64,000 nucleotides of DNA from Neocallimastix lanati (nom. inval.) (GCA_016946835.1 JACVTC010000026.1:1485001-1549000); one strand, 5' to 3'. Shown: positions 12,668 to 24,711, counted from the stretch's first letter. Notes: generated from the letters alone by a model not told the origin. Translations and numbers: made by a program.

Positions 12668-13616
12668 GATACATTCTGGAAATCTGTTTCAGTTAAAAAG
12701 TAATGTTGTTTTCTTTGGCGAAGTAAATATCCATAAGATTTAGTTGATATCCGGAGTCATGTAAGACCTTAGTTATTGTTGAGACATTAGAAACATTAAA
12801 ATTAAATTTGAATATTGGGAGATTGGTATTAGGTTGATCTAAAATTCTTGGTCTAAAAGTTGTCTCTTTTATAGCATTTGTTATATGAGAACTACTTCTA
12901 TTATTTTTGTTTTTATTTCTTAGAGGGCATTTATCTAATTGGTGTTGATCAGATCCATAATATAGACAGAGATTTTCCCTTCTTCCTCTTTCTTTTTCTT
13001 CCTTAGAAAGGGGTCTGCGAGGTTTAAAGTTTGATTTTTGTTTACTTATTAATATTGTTATTGTTCTTTGGTCTATTTTGCTGACTATTAAATAATTGTC
13101 TATAGGTAAATATACGACTATCTAATCTTGAAGCAATAGTTTGCATGGATAGAAGAGATTGGGGACCTAGGAACATTTCCAGGATTCGAGTAGCGACTCA
13201 GTCGTTCAATCCAGCTTCTTCGTTCCAAGATGAGTCATCGGAATATTTATTAAATTCTAAGATATATGTTCTAACGTCACCTAAACGTTTTTGTTTTAAG
13301 GTTCTTAATCGTTGATTGGCTATGAATGTTGAATCGGTTTCCAAATACAGATTTAAGTCGGTTAATGAATTCTTCATAATCGTTAAGTCAAGGATCATGA
13401 TTTTCCAAAAACGAGGCGGCACAATTCATAGCTGAACCGTAGAATTTAGAGATAACATAGAGGACCTTTGTCCCATCATCTAGAAAACGTTCCTGGTAGA
13501 GTAAGAACTCAAGTTCAGTCTTGGCTAGAAATCCCTTGAAATAACGACGATCACCAGCAAAACCATCCTTAAAACTAGGATTATCGAAATGATTTTCTTC
13601 CATCTTTAAAAGTATT
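12668..13616 (-). mobile_element. Ty3-like (chromovirus) gag-protease remnant
   Basis: On the minus strand, 13603-13198 encodes the gag region (for example YxISKFYGSAMN), closely similar to the start of the chromovirus at 61165-64000 ([12 protein letters not shown]). Nearer 12668, a zinc-knuckle-like segment (near 12940) and the start of the protease (near 12740) can be recognised by the same comparison. The rest of pol is absent because an LTR-A composite starts at 12667. Broken, with several breaks. It is the same family as the element at the right edge of the window but an older copy. Confidence 0.8.
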
Positions 13617-14316
13617 AAGATTTAAATCTTTTGGTTAGAAATTAATTTAAATGCACAGTAGATTATATAAATCGTATAGATAAAATGAAGTTTTATTTTG
13701 AAATAGTTCAATTTAATCAATAGAATAATCAATAGTAAATTAAGGTAGATGTATTTTAAAAGATTCATTCAATATTTAAGTATTAATAGAAATTGGTAAC
13801 TAAGCAATTAGAAAGTAGATGTATCTGTAAATTATAATAGTTTGAGAATAGTATAAATTAAAGTAATTATAGCCTGGTAATGGTAGAAATAACTAGTAGA
13901 GATATCATGAAAATAAGTAATATTACTAAAAGTTAATAAGTTTTGTTTTATATACTTTTACTTTATTTATTCGTTTTATTTGTTTAATTATTTATTTATT
14001 TATTTATTTTTATTTATATTATTTTTTTGATTATTATATTTGAATTACTTATTAAATAATAAAATAATTAAATTGATTAATAAAAGCACAAAAAAAATAA
14101 AGAATTTTTGATTTTAAATTGTGGTAAAGTTAAAAAATGTTAAAATCTTTCCAAAAAGTTCTAAAAATCAATTATAATTATTATAAAATGAATCCCGTAA
14201 TTAAAATACATAAAATATTTAATTTTTTTTTTTTTTTGAATATTCGAACTTATTCTATATTGAATAAGTTCTATAATTTTCTATAACTTTCTATAAATTA
14301 TACAGAAATAATTAAA
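13617..14316. other. Flank of the Ty3-like remnant
   Basis: Slightly less A/T-biased than the intergenic norm between 13617 and 13930, so it may be leader or LTR sequence of the Ty3-like remnant. No ends could be defined. From 13940 on it is simple A/T sequence. No gene is supported. Confidence 0.4.
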
Positions 14317-14475
14317 TTTTTTTTTTTTTTAACGACCGTAGCAGGATTTCTCCCAACTGTACATCCTGTTGACACACAATGATAATTAAATAAATATTTT
14401 AAAATAATTTTTTGGATTAAAGTCTAAGTCGGACAAGAGTAATCCATATTGACGCCTTAAGTATTAATCATTAAG
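14317..14475 (-). repeat. SINE-like island with A tail
   Basis: Read on the minus strand, a GC-richer stretch contains a 6-bp hairpin (CAGGAT...ATCCTG) and ends GCTACGGTCGTT followed by A14. The same GGTCGTT plus A-tail ending occurs at 44221-44236 on the plus strand after an equally GC-rich island. A shared 3' end followed by an A tail suggests a short retroposon. The body sequences are not obviously alike, so the assignment is tentative. Confidence 0.35.
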
Positions 14476-14519
14476 ACATTATAGCTAATCTAATAGATTT
14501 GTGGTAAAGAATGAATTAA

Positions 14520-15258
14520 TGTAAAGATATGATCAATATCTTTAGTACATTAATTAATTTGTTTTGTACATTAAATTATTTAATGTAATTCATGTTTACA
14601 AAATAATGCTAATGCATTAAATTATGTAAAATATATTAATTTATGAAATTAATTGATTTATGAAAATTAATAATAAATTTATATTTTATATAATATATAA
14701 ATTTAAAAAATATAAAATTAATTTTTAAATAACCTAAAATTTAGTAATAAAATATTTTAATAATTTTAGTTTAGTTTAATTTTAGTTAAGTTTAATTTTA
14801 GTTTAGTTTAATAATCATAAAAATTAAATAGTAATATATAATTAATAGTATTAATAATAAAAGAATAATAAATAAGAACTTATTCAATTTGAGTCAAAAC
14901 AAATTGAATAAAAAACTTATTGAATTAGTTTTAGTTTTTTATAACTTTATTTAATTTTAGATAAGTTTTTGTTTATTTTATATTGAATATATGTTTAAAT
15001 AAATAGAAATAGTATATTATAATATAATTAAGAAAAAATATAAATACATGTAAAATTATACTATTAAAAAAAAGGTAGTTGTTATTAACTATTTTGCAGT
15101 TAATAACTAATTAAAAGAATTTTTATAATAAAGTGATTAATAAAAGAATTTTTTTTAATAAAATAGATTTCATTAGAGTATTATTATTGATAGTGTTGTT
15201 TTTGTTGTTTTTTTGTTTTTTTCGTAATTGTAATCTGCTCCATAAGGAACATTTTACA
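14520..15258. mobile_element. LTR-A solo LTR with 5-bp target duplication
   Basis: 739 bp from TGTAAAGATATGATCAATAT to GGAACATTTTACA, flanked by ATTAA at 14515-14519 and ATTAA at 15259-15263. TG..CA ends, an exact 5-bp duplication and the absence of any coding region are the marks of a solo LTR left by LTR-LTR recombination. This copy best defines the ends of the family. Confidence 0.85.
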
Positions 15259-15994
15259 ATTAATAACCTTTATTTTGTTATACAATATTATTAATAATTC
15301 TTTACTTATTTGTACTTTCCTATATTCTTGATAACCTAAACCTAATTATAAAAATAATTTATTTTGATATAAATTAAATTTAACTTTGTAAATAATTTTA
15401 AATCAATCTTAATTAATTAATTTATATTATTAAACATAAATGTATATTAAAATTCTATTGTTAATAATAAAAATTATATAATTTATTTATTATAAACTAT
15501 TAAATATTATTATAAAATTATTAAAATTATTAATTAAATATTATTATAAATATATTTTATAATAATATATAATTAATAAAATATATTATTAAAATAATTA
15601 CAAGTATTATTTAAACTAATTAAAGATTATCAAATTCATTATATTAATTTTTAAAAATATTTTACATAAAAATATCAAAGAAAATAGTAAAAACTATTTT
15701 CTATATATTTATTTTATAATTATTTCTAATTAAATTATATTTAAATATTATATCATTATATTTATAAAAATTAAAACAAAAATGAATTATTGATATAAAA
15801 TTAATTCAATAATTCTATAAAATTATTTAAATTATAAACAAATAATTATAGTTTAAATTTACAAAAAAATATAAATATTACAAAAAATTCTTAAAATAAA
15901 AACAGGTTTTAGTAATTATGAGTAATTTTAAAATATTAATAAATAAAAAAAATATATATGTATATATTTTATTAAAAAGATTTTTTTTTTATTT

Positions 15995-16035
15995 AAAATC
16001 AAAGCTGGGATATCCTGATCCCCATGCTTGATTTT
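15995..16035. repeat. Strong hairpin beside a GC-richer patch
   Basis: AAAATCAA (15995-16002) pairs with TTGATTTT (16028-16035), and inside that GGGAT pairs with ATCCC, with GC/GC between, giving about 15 pairs in 41 nt. On the minus strand it is followed by TTTAAAT and an A10 run. It lies next to a GC-richer segment (16036-16085, containing CAACCCCGAGTCTACC). Possibly the 3' hairpin of a retroposon. No gene is assigned. Confidence 0.5.
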
Positions 16036-16890
16036 AAATATTCAACTGTCAACCCCGAGTCTACCATTCGATACAATAAGTAACATATTTTTAATTAATT
16101 AAAGAAAACACCTAATTTTATGTTGAAATTATAACTGAATTGAAATCTCAAATTCAGTTATTTACATTTCAATAATTAAAAATATTATTTATTTAATTAT
16201 AAATAATATATATATTTAAATAATTAATATAAAATCTTGATTAATATTTAAAGGGTTATCTTAGGCCTAATAATTTTGAGAATATTATTAAATATGGTTT
16301 AATTTAATAATTAATTTCAATTCTACATTTGACTTTACTTGTATTTTATTTTGATATGCGGGACTTTTATGTGCAATAATTTATAAGCAGTGGTTTTTTT
16401 TTTAATAAAGGTTGTTTAGCAAAATTTATTAATAAAATTATATTATTCGTACAATTAAAATAATAATTCTAATTCCTAAAATTTTACAAGAGAGTTCTCT
16501 ATTTCGAATATAAATAATTTAATCTATTTATAAGAAATAGGTATTATATTAATTATATATTCTAATATATATAACTATATTAATTTTATATGAATTAAAG
16601 TATTATAATTATTATAATTATAAAAATACATATTGAAATAAAATAAAATAAAATAAAATAATTATTATCAAAAAATATAAATCTAATATTTAATAATTAT
16701 TATTAAATATACATATATGTTACTACACATATTTGTTTTATATCAATTTATATTATGTTTTTATTTATATTTACAACATATCTATATTAATTTCAATTAT
16801 TCAAATTAATTATATAATTAAATTTATCTTTATATTTTTATTAAATTTTATATTATTATATTATTAATATCTTTTAATTAAGTACTATTC

Positions 16891-16965
16891 TGTAACTTCC
16901 AAAATATAAAAGAAAGATGTAAAAATCTACTTTTTATGTTCTTTGTAAGGTTATTGTAGAATTAC
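16891..16965. repeat. 75-nt foldback motif, copy 1
   Basis: TGTAACTTCCAAAATATAAA, then AGAAAGATGTAAAAATCTAC, then TTTTTATGTTCTTTGTAAGG. The first half pairs with the second as a hairpin. It is about 90% identical to 57831-57904. Its TGTAAC start and TATAAA-like core would suit an LTR edge, but no partner end was found. Confidence 0.55.
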
Positions 16966-18608
16966 CTTAATAGTAATATATTATCTTAATAGTAATATAT
17001 TATAAATATTTCATTATTAAATAAAATAAATTATTTTAAAATCAAATTAATTTAATACTTCTAATTATCAAAGTTTATTATAAATAAATTTTTATTAAAC
17101 TAAACCATTTAAATATTTATTATTATTATTATATATCTATATAGCATATTACTATATAGACATATTGACTTAGTAAAATTTTAATAAAACATATTATTTT
17201 ATTTAAATTTAAACATAAAATATATCAAAATCTTAACATTTTAATTATAATGAAGAATAAAACTTTATATTCCTTTATATTATATAATTTATACTTTAAT
17301 TAATTATTTATTTATTTATAATTATTATTATTATTTTTATTATATCTTTTTTTTTATGATAATTAGTATTTGATAAATAGAAATATGGCTAAAATCTATT
17401 TTAATTTATCTATTATACTATCAGAGAAATTTGAATAAATAAATAAATATATATATATTATTTCATTTATTTCATTTAATAAATAAATAAATAAACAATA
17501 TATATAAATAAATAAATGAAAACTCATGAATAAATAATATATTATGCTTTAATAAAAGTAAATATTACGAATTTATAAAATGCATATCATATTATTTATT
17601 AAATTATAATATTTCTATCACTTCTCTATATTTATATAAATTTATATAATATTTTTAATATATATTCCTTACGATAAAGTTTTCCATAAAAGAAATAAAT
17701 CTTAATGACCTAATTAACACATAATTTTCAATTTATATTTTAAATAATACAACATATTTCATTATGTTTAAAAAATTTATTTAATCCTCTATTTTATAGT
17801 AATAATTACTATAATATAAAATATTATATATTATTGCTAATGCTAATGTTAATTTTTAATGCATGTATTTAAATATATATATATTTAATTTTTTTTTAAT
17901 TAAATAGGGAGAGGTCCAAAACGCCATTTTCACGTGATATATCAAATTTTGAGGCTTTTTAAATTAATAGTTATATGATACTATTTTGTTGTATTATTAA
18001 TTTGTATTTTTTTTCTTAAAATTTATTAAGTGAATAATTAAATAAATTATAATGGTTAGATAAAAATAAATATTTTTTTACAAAAAAAAAAAAAATAAAA
18101 TAAAATATTCAAACAATTAAAAGGTTTATTTTTTGTAAAAAAAAAAAAAATATTAATAAAATACTTTAACAATTATATAGATTTATTTATTTAAAAAAAA
18201 TATTAATAAAATACTTTAACAATTATATAGATTTATTTATTTAAAAAAAATATTAATAATAAAATATAAAAATATAAAAATATAATATTGATATTAATAA
18301 TAAAATATAAAAATATAGGATTATTTATTTTAAAAAAAATATTAATAAAATATTTAAACAATTATTAATAAATTTAATTATAATAATAAAATTATAGAAT
18401 ATTTATTTAAACTACATAAATTTTATCAAGTATATAAACATTTTAACTTTTTAATAATTATTAAATTATAATTAATAAATTTAATTATAAGTTTTTGCAT
18501 GAAAGAATTTTAATGATTTTTTCTTTTGGAAATTCCTCTGTCATTTCATAATTATTTATTATAAAATAATATTTATAAAATATTATTTAAATTAGTTAAA
18601 CATTCAAA

Positions 18609-19994
18609 CTACAATTTAGTAAGATCACTTCTATCATATTTAATATCAATTAACTTGGCTTCTTTATTTTTGTATTTTTCAATTAAGATATTAATTTCAT
18701 CAGTTTTTGTTTTTATTTTTTTTTTCATTCTCCAAATTCCTTTTATTTTTATTTGGTAATCATAATATGATAAATGTTCCTGTTCTTTTAATTTATTTAT
18801 TAATTCATAAAAATTTATTTTCATTGGAAATAGTTTATTTAAAGAATTATTGAGTGATTCTGAAGCATTATTGGTTATATGTTCAGTATTATTATAATAA
18901 TTCCAACTTTTCATATCGTAACCATATAAATATGTTTCATAAAAATATTCTAAAAATTTTAAAAATTGACAAGAATTTTTTTCAATGGATTTAGTTTTAA
19001 TTAATGAAAAAATATACATTATGTATTCAGGGTTGATAAATGGTAAGTTTGAAATTCCTTTGTAATAATTAAATATTTTTTCATCATCGTTCACTTCATT
19101 ACAGCACAATTCATTTTTTTTAATTTCTAATAAATTTTTATAACGCCAAATACAGTATTTAATATTTATATTAGGAAATATTTTTTTAACTGCTTTGGAT
19201 ATGCCTTTTTCAAAATCGCAATGTACATTTTTTGGTTCAGTTATAATATTATTATTAGAATTTTGTTTTAATTTATTGAATAATATTTTAAATGTTTTTT
19301 GCTTTTTATTTCTTAATATTGCATAAGAAGTAGTATAAAAACTATTCAATTCTTTAACGTAAGTTCTAGTAATAAACACTTGTTGACTAAATTTAGGTGC
19401 GATATAAAAAGTACCATCCACAAATATATCATTATTATATTTCTTAAATAATTTTGCTTGAAAAGGGGATTGAAAAATTACTAAATCAGAACTTTTGAAT
19501 ATCATAAAATCTTCATTTCGTTCAGTTTTATAATATTCAGATTCATTAGGAATTTCATTAAAAGTTGTTACATTGGATGGTAGTTTTTTATTAATACTTC
19601 TTAATATTACAGTTTTAACTGAAATATATTCTGGACACTAATATATAAATCCCATTTCTTTAGAAATTTCATTATATAGTCTTTTTCGTTTTATATCAAA
19701 AGGATTTGAATGTTTTTTAATTTCATCTTTAATTTTATGTTTCATTATAGATAGGGATACACTGTATTCGTTTCCAGGATGATTATGTAAACTCTCATAT
19801 TTTAATATTTCTTTCTCATTATTTAAAATAATAAAAGATTTACATTTATTATTTTTTTTATATTCGGAACATTTATAAACTCTTGAATTATCTTTCCTTG
19901 AATGTGAAAAATTAAATTTATATTGTTTATTAATAATGATTTGTTCTTCTCCTTTGTTAGACTCACTTATATAAATAGTTATGTTTTCTTCCAT
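18609..19994 (-). pseudogene. Mutator-like transposase with FLYWCH-type zinc finger, one in-frame stop
   Basis: A 462-codon frame on the minus strand from ATG at 19994 to 18609, open except for one TAG at about codon 120. N-terminal: a FLYWCH/WRKY-like zinc finger (about residues 25-75, YKCSEYKKNNKCK and HNHP). Then the MULE catalytic core: VDGTF with the first Asp (about residue 193), HCDFE with the second Asp, and NNASESLN with the catalytic Glu near the C-terminal third. DNA transposases of this kind cut and paste the element by its inverted ends. Relative to its paralogue at 37713, the core residues are all kept. The single stop could be a real disabling change, a sequencing error or part of a short intron. 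This is the less decayed of the two copies. Confidence 0.85.
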
Positions 19995-20419
19995 TTATAA
20001 ATTTTAATATATAATTTTTAATTATATCTTTTAAATTATTATATTAATTATCTAAATATTATTTTTTAATATTAATTCTGAACAATTAAATATTCAATTT
20101 TTTTTAAAAGATAAAAAGTATTTTAATTTAATTATTTTTTTTTCTTTTAATTTTTTTAAAAAAAAACAGATACATAAAGTATATATGAAAATATTTTTAT
20201 TTTATTATTTAAAAATAAATTATTTATTTAATGTATATAAAAAAATTTAATTATTTATTTATTCTAAATTAATATTAATTATTTTTTTTTAATATATACT
20301 AATAAAGAATTTATGAATTAATTATTTATTTTATTTATATTATAATCTAATTAAATTATTAACTTTTAAGTCTTTTTCAAACAACAAATATATATAGTAT
20401 TTTTTAGCATATAAAGTAG

Positions 20420-20930
20420 AACTGGGCTTTCTACTGGTTGTTATGTGGCGGACTTAATAATCATCTGGTGTCCAGCCAACCCCTGCTGGTATCTATTCTT
20501 GATCTGATTTTCCCGATAGGGTTTGGAGAAAGGGTAAAGGGGTTATAATGGCACAATTTCAGGTAAGTATTAATTCCGCTCCTACTATTATTGGATTGCC
20601 ACGTATTTAATCTCTATATTTGATCACACATAGCATCCTAGTATAGTTGTATAGCCTATACTGAGAGGGTTACGAGTTCAATTTCTATAGGATGGCATGG
20701 ATGTTATTTGGCAAGACATGTCTACTGGAGCTACCTCTGCTTAGGAATTTGGAGCACCGACGTCGTACTGATATAGTATAAGATATATATACCAAAGTAT
20801 ATATGTTCTTTACACGCCCATATATATAATATGGGATAGACATGTGAATTCATATGTGTTAAAAACCTATTTATATATCTCTACAATACGGTTGCGGTAA
20901 TATATAAATAGTAATTGAAATGTGAACAAC
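20420..20930. other. GC-richer, hairpin-rich island inside MULE 1
   Basis: Base composition jumps well above the surrounding A/T desert. No open frame of note. Several exact stem-loops follow one another: CCAGC/GCTGG (near 20473-20490), AGTATAG/CTATACT (20640-20662), ATATATAC/GTATATAT (20785-20804) and CCCATAT/ATATGGG (20817-20835). It also contains a tRNA-like segment (next entry). It could be a captured host or retroelement sequence carried by the transposon, or a structured non-coding RNA. Origin unknown. Confidence 0.5.
20634..20694 (+). other. tRNA-like segment (relic or SINE head)
   Basis: CATCCTA (20634-20640) pairs perfectly with TAGGATG (20688-20694), like a 7-bp acceptor stem. A D-arm-like hairpin (ATAG...CTAT) and an A-box-like TAGTATAGTTGTAT follow, then a B-box-like GAGTTCAATTTC. 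At 61 nt it is about ten bases short of a tRNA and no clean anticodon arm fits, so it is not a working tRNA. It could be a tRNA-derived retroposon head or a decayed gene. Confidence 0.35.
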
Positions 20931-21668
20931 AAATTTTAATTTTTGAAATTTCAATTTACAGTTATAATTTAAGTCTTATAAAAAATATTATTTTGTAATT
21001 TTTATTTTTATTTAATATTTTATTTATAAATTATATATAAAATAAAAGGTTTAATCCTATTATTAAGATGTTATAATAACAACTAAAGTTTTAGTTATAA
21101 TATAAAAAATTAATATTTTAAATAATATTAATTTAAATATAAATTTATAAAATAAAATTTTTTAATAATAAAATATAAAAATATTATATTGATATTAATA
21201 ATAAAATATAAAAATTTAAAAATATAAAAATATTATATTGATATTAATAATAAAATATAAAAATTTAAAAATATAAAAATATTATATTGATATTAATAAT
21301 AAAATATAAAAATTTAAAAATATAAAAATATAATATTAATAGAAAAATATAAAAATATAATATCAATAATAAAATATAAAATATAAAAATATAATAGAAA
21401 TATTAATAATAAAGTTATAAGGAAAATAATTATTTATCATTTTCCTTATAACATGATTGTCAAAAAAAAAAAAAATTATATAAAAATATTTTATTTTTTA
21501 TTGACCTTTTTAATTTTTATTTATTTATTTACTTATTTATTTATACATTTATTTCTTTTTTACTTAAAATTATATTAAATTTTATGGCGTAATAATATAA
21601 ATTTTAAAAGCCACAAATAAATAGATGGTTTATTAAAATTTCAAAAAAAAATTGGCGTTTTGGACCAC

Positions 21669-22220
21669 ATTCTATTAAAAATACTATAATAATATTTAAT
21701 TTTATTTATTTAATAATTTTCATATTTGGTGAAATGCCACATTTTTTAATACGCCACATGCTTTCAAAAAATTGGCGAAATGCAATTTGGCGAAATGCAC
21801 CACACCCGTATTAATATATTTAATATATCAATTAAACTTATTATGTTATTAAGGGTTAGTTGTACTTTAAATATCTAAAGTTAAAACATATATATTAATA
21901 ATAATATATATAATATTATAGAGTAATAAAGAATATATTATACACTTTTTTATAAAAAGTGTATTTTATATTAATATACCTTTTATAAATGATAAATTGC
22001 TTTTTTTTTTTTTTTTTTTTTTTTAAATTATTTTTATTTTATTTAAATATTAAGTTATAGTCAATAAAATTTAATAGAAAAAATAAAAAATTTATAATGT
22101 ATTATATATATATATATATATATTTTTTTTTTAAATATATAAATAAAAATAAATTATATGACTACAATTGTATAAAAAAAAAAATTTAAAAGAAATATAT
22201 TTAAACTAATATTTATGATT

Positions 22221-22256
<36 letters not shown>

Positions 22257-23165
22257 AAATGAATTGATTTAATTATTTTAATTTCTTTTATATCGTATAA
22301 CTATCGATAGATATCCTTTTAAAATTAATTTATTTTATTAATAATATTATTTTTTTATCGAAAATATGAAAATTTCAGCAAAATAGTATATTTAATAAAT
22401 AAATGAGAATTAATTAATGAAAAATTCATTGTTTTTAAAGAAATTAAATAAATATGAATTAAATTTCCTTTTTTTTTTTTTTTTTTTATTTATTTATTTA
22501 TTTATTTATTTATTTTTTTTTTCAAAAAGAATTTTTTAGTAAAGTTTTTGTTTTAATATTTTACTGAAATAAATAATATTATATATATTGTATATATTCG
22601 AAACTAATGGATAAAAATAAAAAATATTTAATAAAACAAATGTATGCTTATACATCATGAAATTAATACTTTTAAACATTTTAAAGAAAAGATAAACGAA
22701 ATTTGAAATATATATCGATAATATATATATTAAAAAGTATATATTAAATGTATACTTAAAAAATACTTTAAAATATAATAACTTTTAAATATTATCGGAG
22801 GGTGAGAAAAACTCAATAAAACTCGATAAAATAAAGTAAAAAAAAAAAAAAACAAAAAACAAAAAAAAAAAGAGTAAAAGATAAAAGGAATAGCTGGTTG
22901 GTATTGTTTTTAATAAAAGTAATGATATAATTTATATAATTAAAACTATAAAATATAAATTATTTAATAAAAAATAAATTTTTTAATATTAATTATTAAT
23001 ATGATATATATGATATTTATCTATATCTATATATATATAAATATTTATTTTTTTTTTTTTAAACTTTGATTCATTATATATATAAATATTTTTAAAATAA
23101 ATAAAGAAAATTACAACAGCAAAAGTAATATATATTATATCTAGTAAAATTAAAAATTATTTATT

Positions 23166-23167
<2 letters not shown>
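21669..23167. other. MULE-end motifs, then AT-rich spacer
   Basis: 21725-21812 holds three copies of TTGG(C/T)GAAATGC plus two ACGCCA-type motifs, related to MULE termini and listed in the findings. From 21813 to 23167 the sequence is A/T-only, with T tracts near 22002, 22228 and 22470. No gene is supported. Confidence 0.6.

Positions 23168-23197
<30 letters not shown>
23168..23197 (+). promoter_or_regulatory. T30 tract upstream of the reductase gene
   Basis: Thirty uninterrupted T on the coding strand ending 89 bases before the ATG at 23287. Poly(dA:dT) tracts are known to exclude nucleosomes in fungal promoters. The role here is inferred from position, which recurs at four other genes in the window. 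Confidence 0.4.
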
Positions 23198-23198
<1 letters not shown>

Positions 23199-23286
23199 AT
23201 ATTTATTTGAATTAATTTAAGCCACATATTTTTTTATAAGATACAGAAATTAGAAAAATCTTTAAAGTTATATATTGATTTCAAGA

Positions 23287-23841
23287 ATGTCAGATTCATT
23301 TATTCCGGAGTCTGATAATACTGAAAAATTTATATTTTTCGTTTTAGTGCTTTTGGGAATTGTAATAATATTTTTAGAAAGTACTGGTAATAATATTCCT
23401 TATTCTAAATTTGAATTGAAAAATGAAAGGGTAAATATATATATGTATTATACATTCATTTTTATTTTATTTTATATATATATATATATAAGTGTATTTT
23501 TTTTTTTTTTATATATATATTTATAATATTAAATAAATTATAAAATAATAAATTATATATATATATTTTTAAACTATATATTTTAGGGTTTTGCATTTAG
23601 TAGAAGTTATAGTACAAGAAAAGGTCTTTTTCTAATCTATATATCAACTATATTTAGTATCACAATAATATATATATGTGATACTAGGAAAAAAACACCA
23701 TATCATATTATAGTTTATATATTTTATTTAATAAATTATTTGAAACGTTGCTTTGAAGTATTGTTTATTCATAAGTAAGTTATATATATATATATTCATA
23801 AAATTATATTAAAATATGAATTGCTATATATAATTATTATA

Positions 23842-23872
<31 letters not shown>

Positions 23873-24275
23873 TATTTTTTATTTTTAATTTTATTTTTTT
23901 ATTTATATTTATAAATATATTTTTTTATTTTATTTTATTATTTATTATTATTATTACTATTACTATTATTATTTTATAATTTTAAAATATATATATATTT
24001 ATATATAAAATTATTCAAAATTCATTAGGTTTTCGAAGAAAAGTTCATTTTTTGCTTTACTATACATTGGAATTTCAAATACATTAGTAAATACAATTCT
24101 ATGTAGATATATTCTTTTAAGTAATAAAAATATGGATGATTCAAATTTTTTTTATTTGATATTACCTTTCCCTTTAATTTTGTTTGGATGGTTTGGAACA
24201 TTTTACCATCATATTTTATTAGCAAAATTAAGACGTAATCTATCCCTATATCTTTATAATTTACTTTGATTAAAA

Positions 24276-24321
<46 letters not shown>

Positions 24322-24711
24322 GTTATTATTATCACCATCACCATCATCATCATATAATGATAAATGATTATATTATATTTCCTTAATAATAAATAGTTTA
24401 TTAAAAAATAATTGATAATTATATATATATATATATATATAAATTATAAATTAGGATCATCTCGTAATGCTAAAAGATATAAGATACCAAGAGGAGGTTT
24501 ATTTGATTATGTTTCCTGTCCTCATTATTTTATGGAATTTTTAACTTGGGCAGGCTTTTCTGTTATTGTTCATAGATTATCATTTTATGGTCATGTAATA
24601 TTTATATTTTGTACTTTTGTGGGACGTTCATATCAAACAAAAAAATGGTATAATAATAATATAGTTGGATACCCAAGAAAAAGAAAATGCTTAATTCCTT
24701 TAATTTTTTAA
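23287..24711 (+). CDS. Steroid 5-alpha-reductase family membrane enzyme
   Basis: Four exons, 23287-23430, 23587-23774, 24029-24234 and 24455-24711, joined by GT..AG introns in frame, give 264 aa. I chose the ATG at 23287 because the in-frame codon upstream is only TTG. The protein is hydrophobic, with an N-terminal membrane span (residues about 17-33) and further spans. The C-terminal quarter carries the family signature: YKIPRGGLFDYVSCPHYF followed by WY and a closing YPRKRKCLIPLIF, where NADPH-dependent double-bond reductases of this family bind cofactor. An upstream block NYLKRCFEVLFIH is also typical. Members include steroid 5-alpha-reductases, the enoyl-CoA reductase TSC13 and polyprenol reductase (DFG10/SRD5A3), all in the endoplasmic reticulum. 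I cannot tell which substrate applies. The central hydrophobic region is short compared with TSC13. Confidence 0.85.

Larger units (their letters stand above)
15259..17910. other. AT-rich stretch without gene
   Basis: No coding region. It contains a GC-richer patch with a strong hairpin (15995-16035) and a 75-nt foldback motif beginning TGTAAC at 16891 that recurs at 57831, both listed separately. The rest is simple A/T sequence. Confidence 0.6.
17911..21668 (-). mobile_element. MULE DNA transposon 1
   Basis: The terminal inverted repeats share an exact 14-bp core GGTCCAAAACGCCA (17913-17926) and TGGCGTTTTGGACC (21653-21666), with weaker similarity continuing inward (GTGGCTTTTAAA-like blocks on both sides). 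Inside, a Mutator-like transposase lies on the minus strand (18609-19994). Both subterminal regions match those of MULE 2 in order and orientation, including a CACGTGATATAT block on the transposase 3' side. No convincing 9-bp target duplication was found (ATTAAATAG / ATTAAAAAT is the best, 7 of 9). A GC-richer island (20420-20930) lies between the transposase start and the right end. Confidence 0.8.

Noticed and set aside
20634-20694. Functional tRNA gene
   Set aside because: Ten bases too short, with a weak T stem and no anticodon arm; kept only as tRNA-like.
24025-24225. 66-codon minus-strand frame
   Set aside because: Shadow of exon 3 of the reductase gene.
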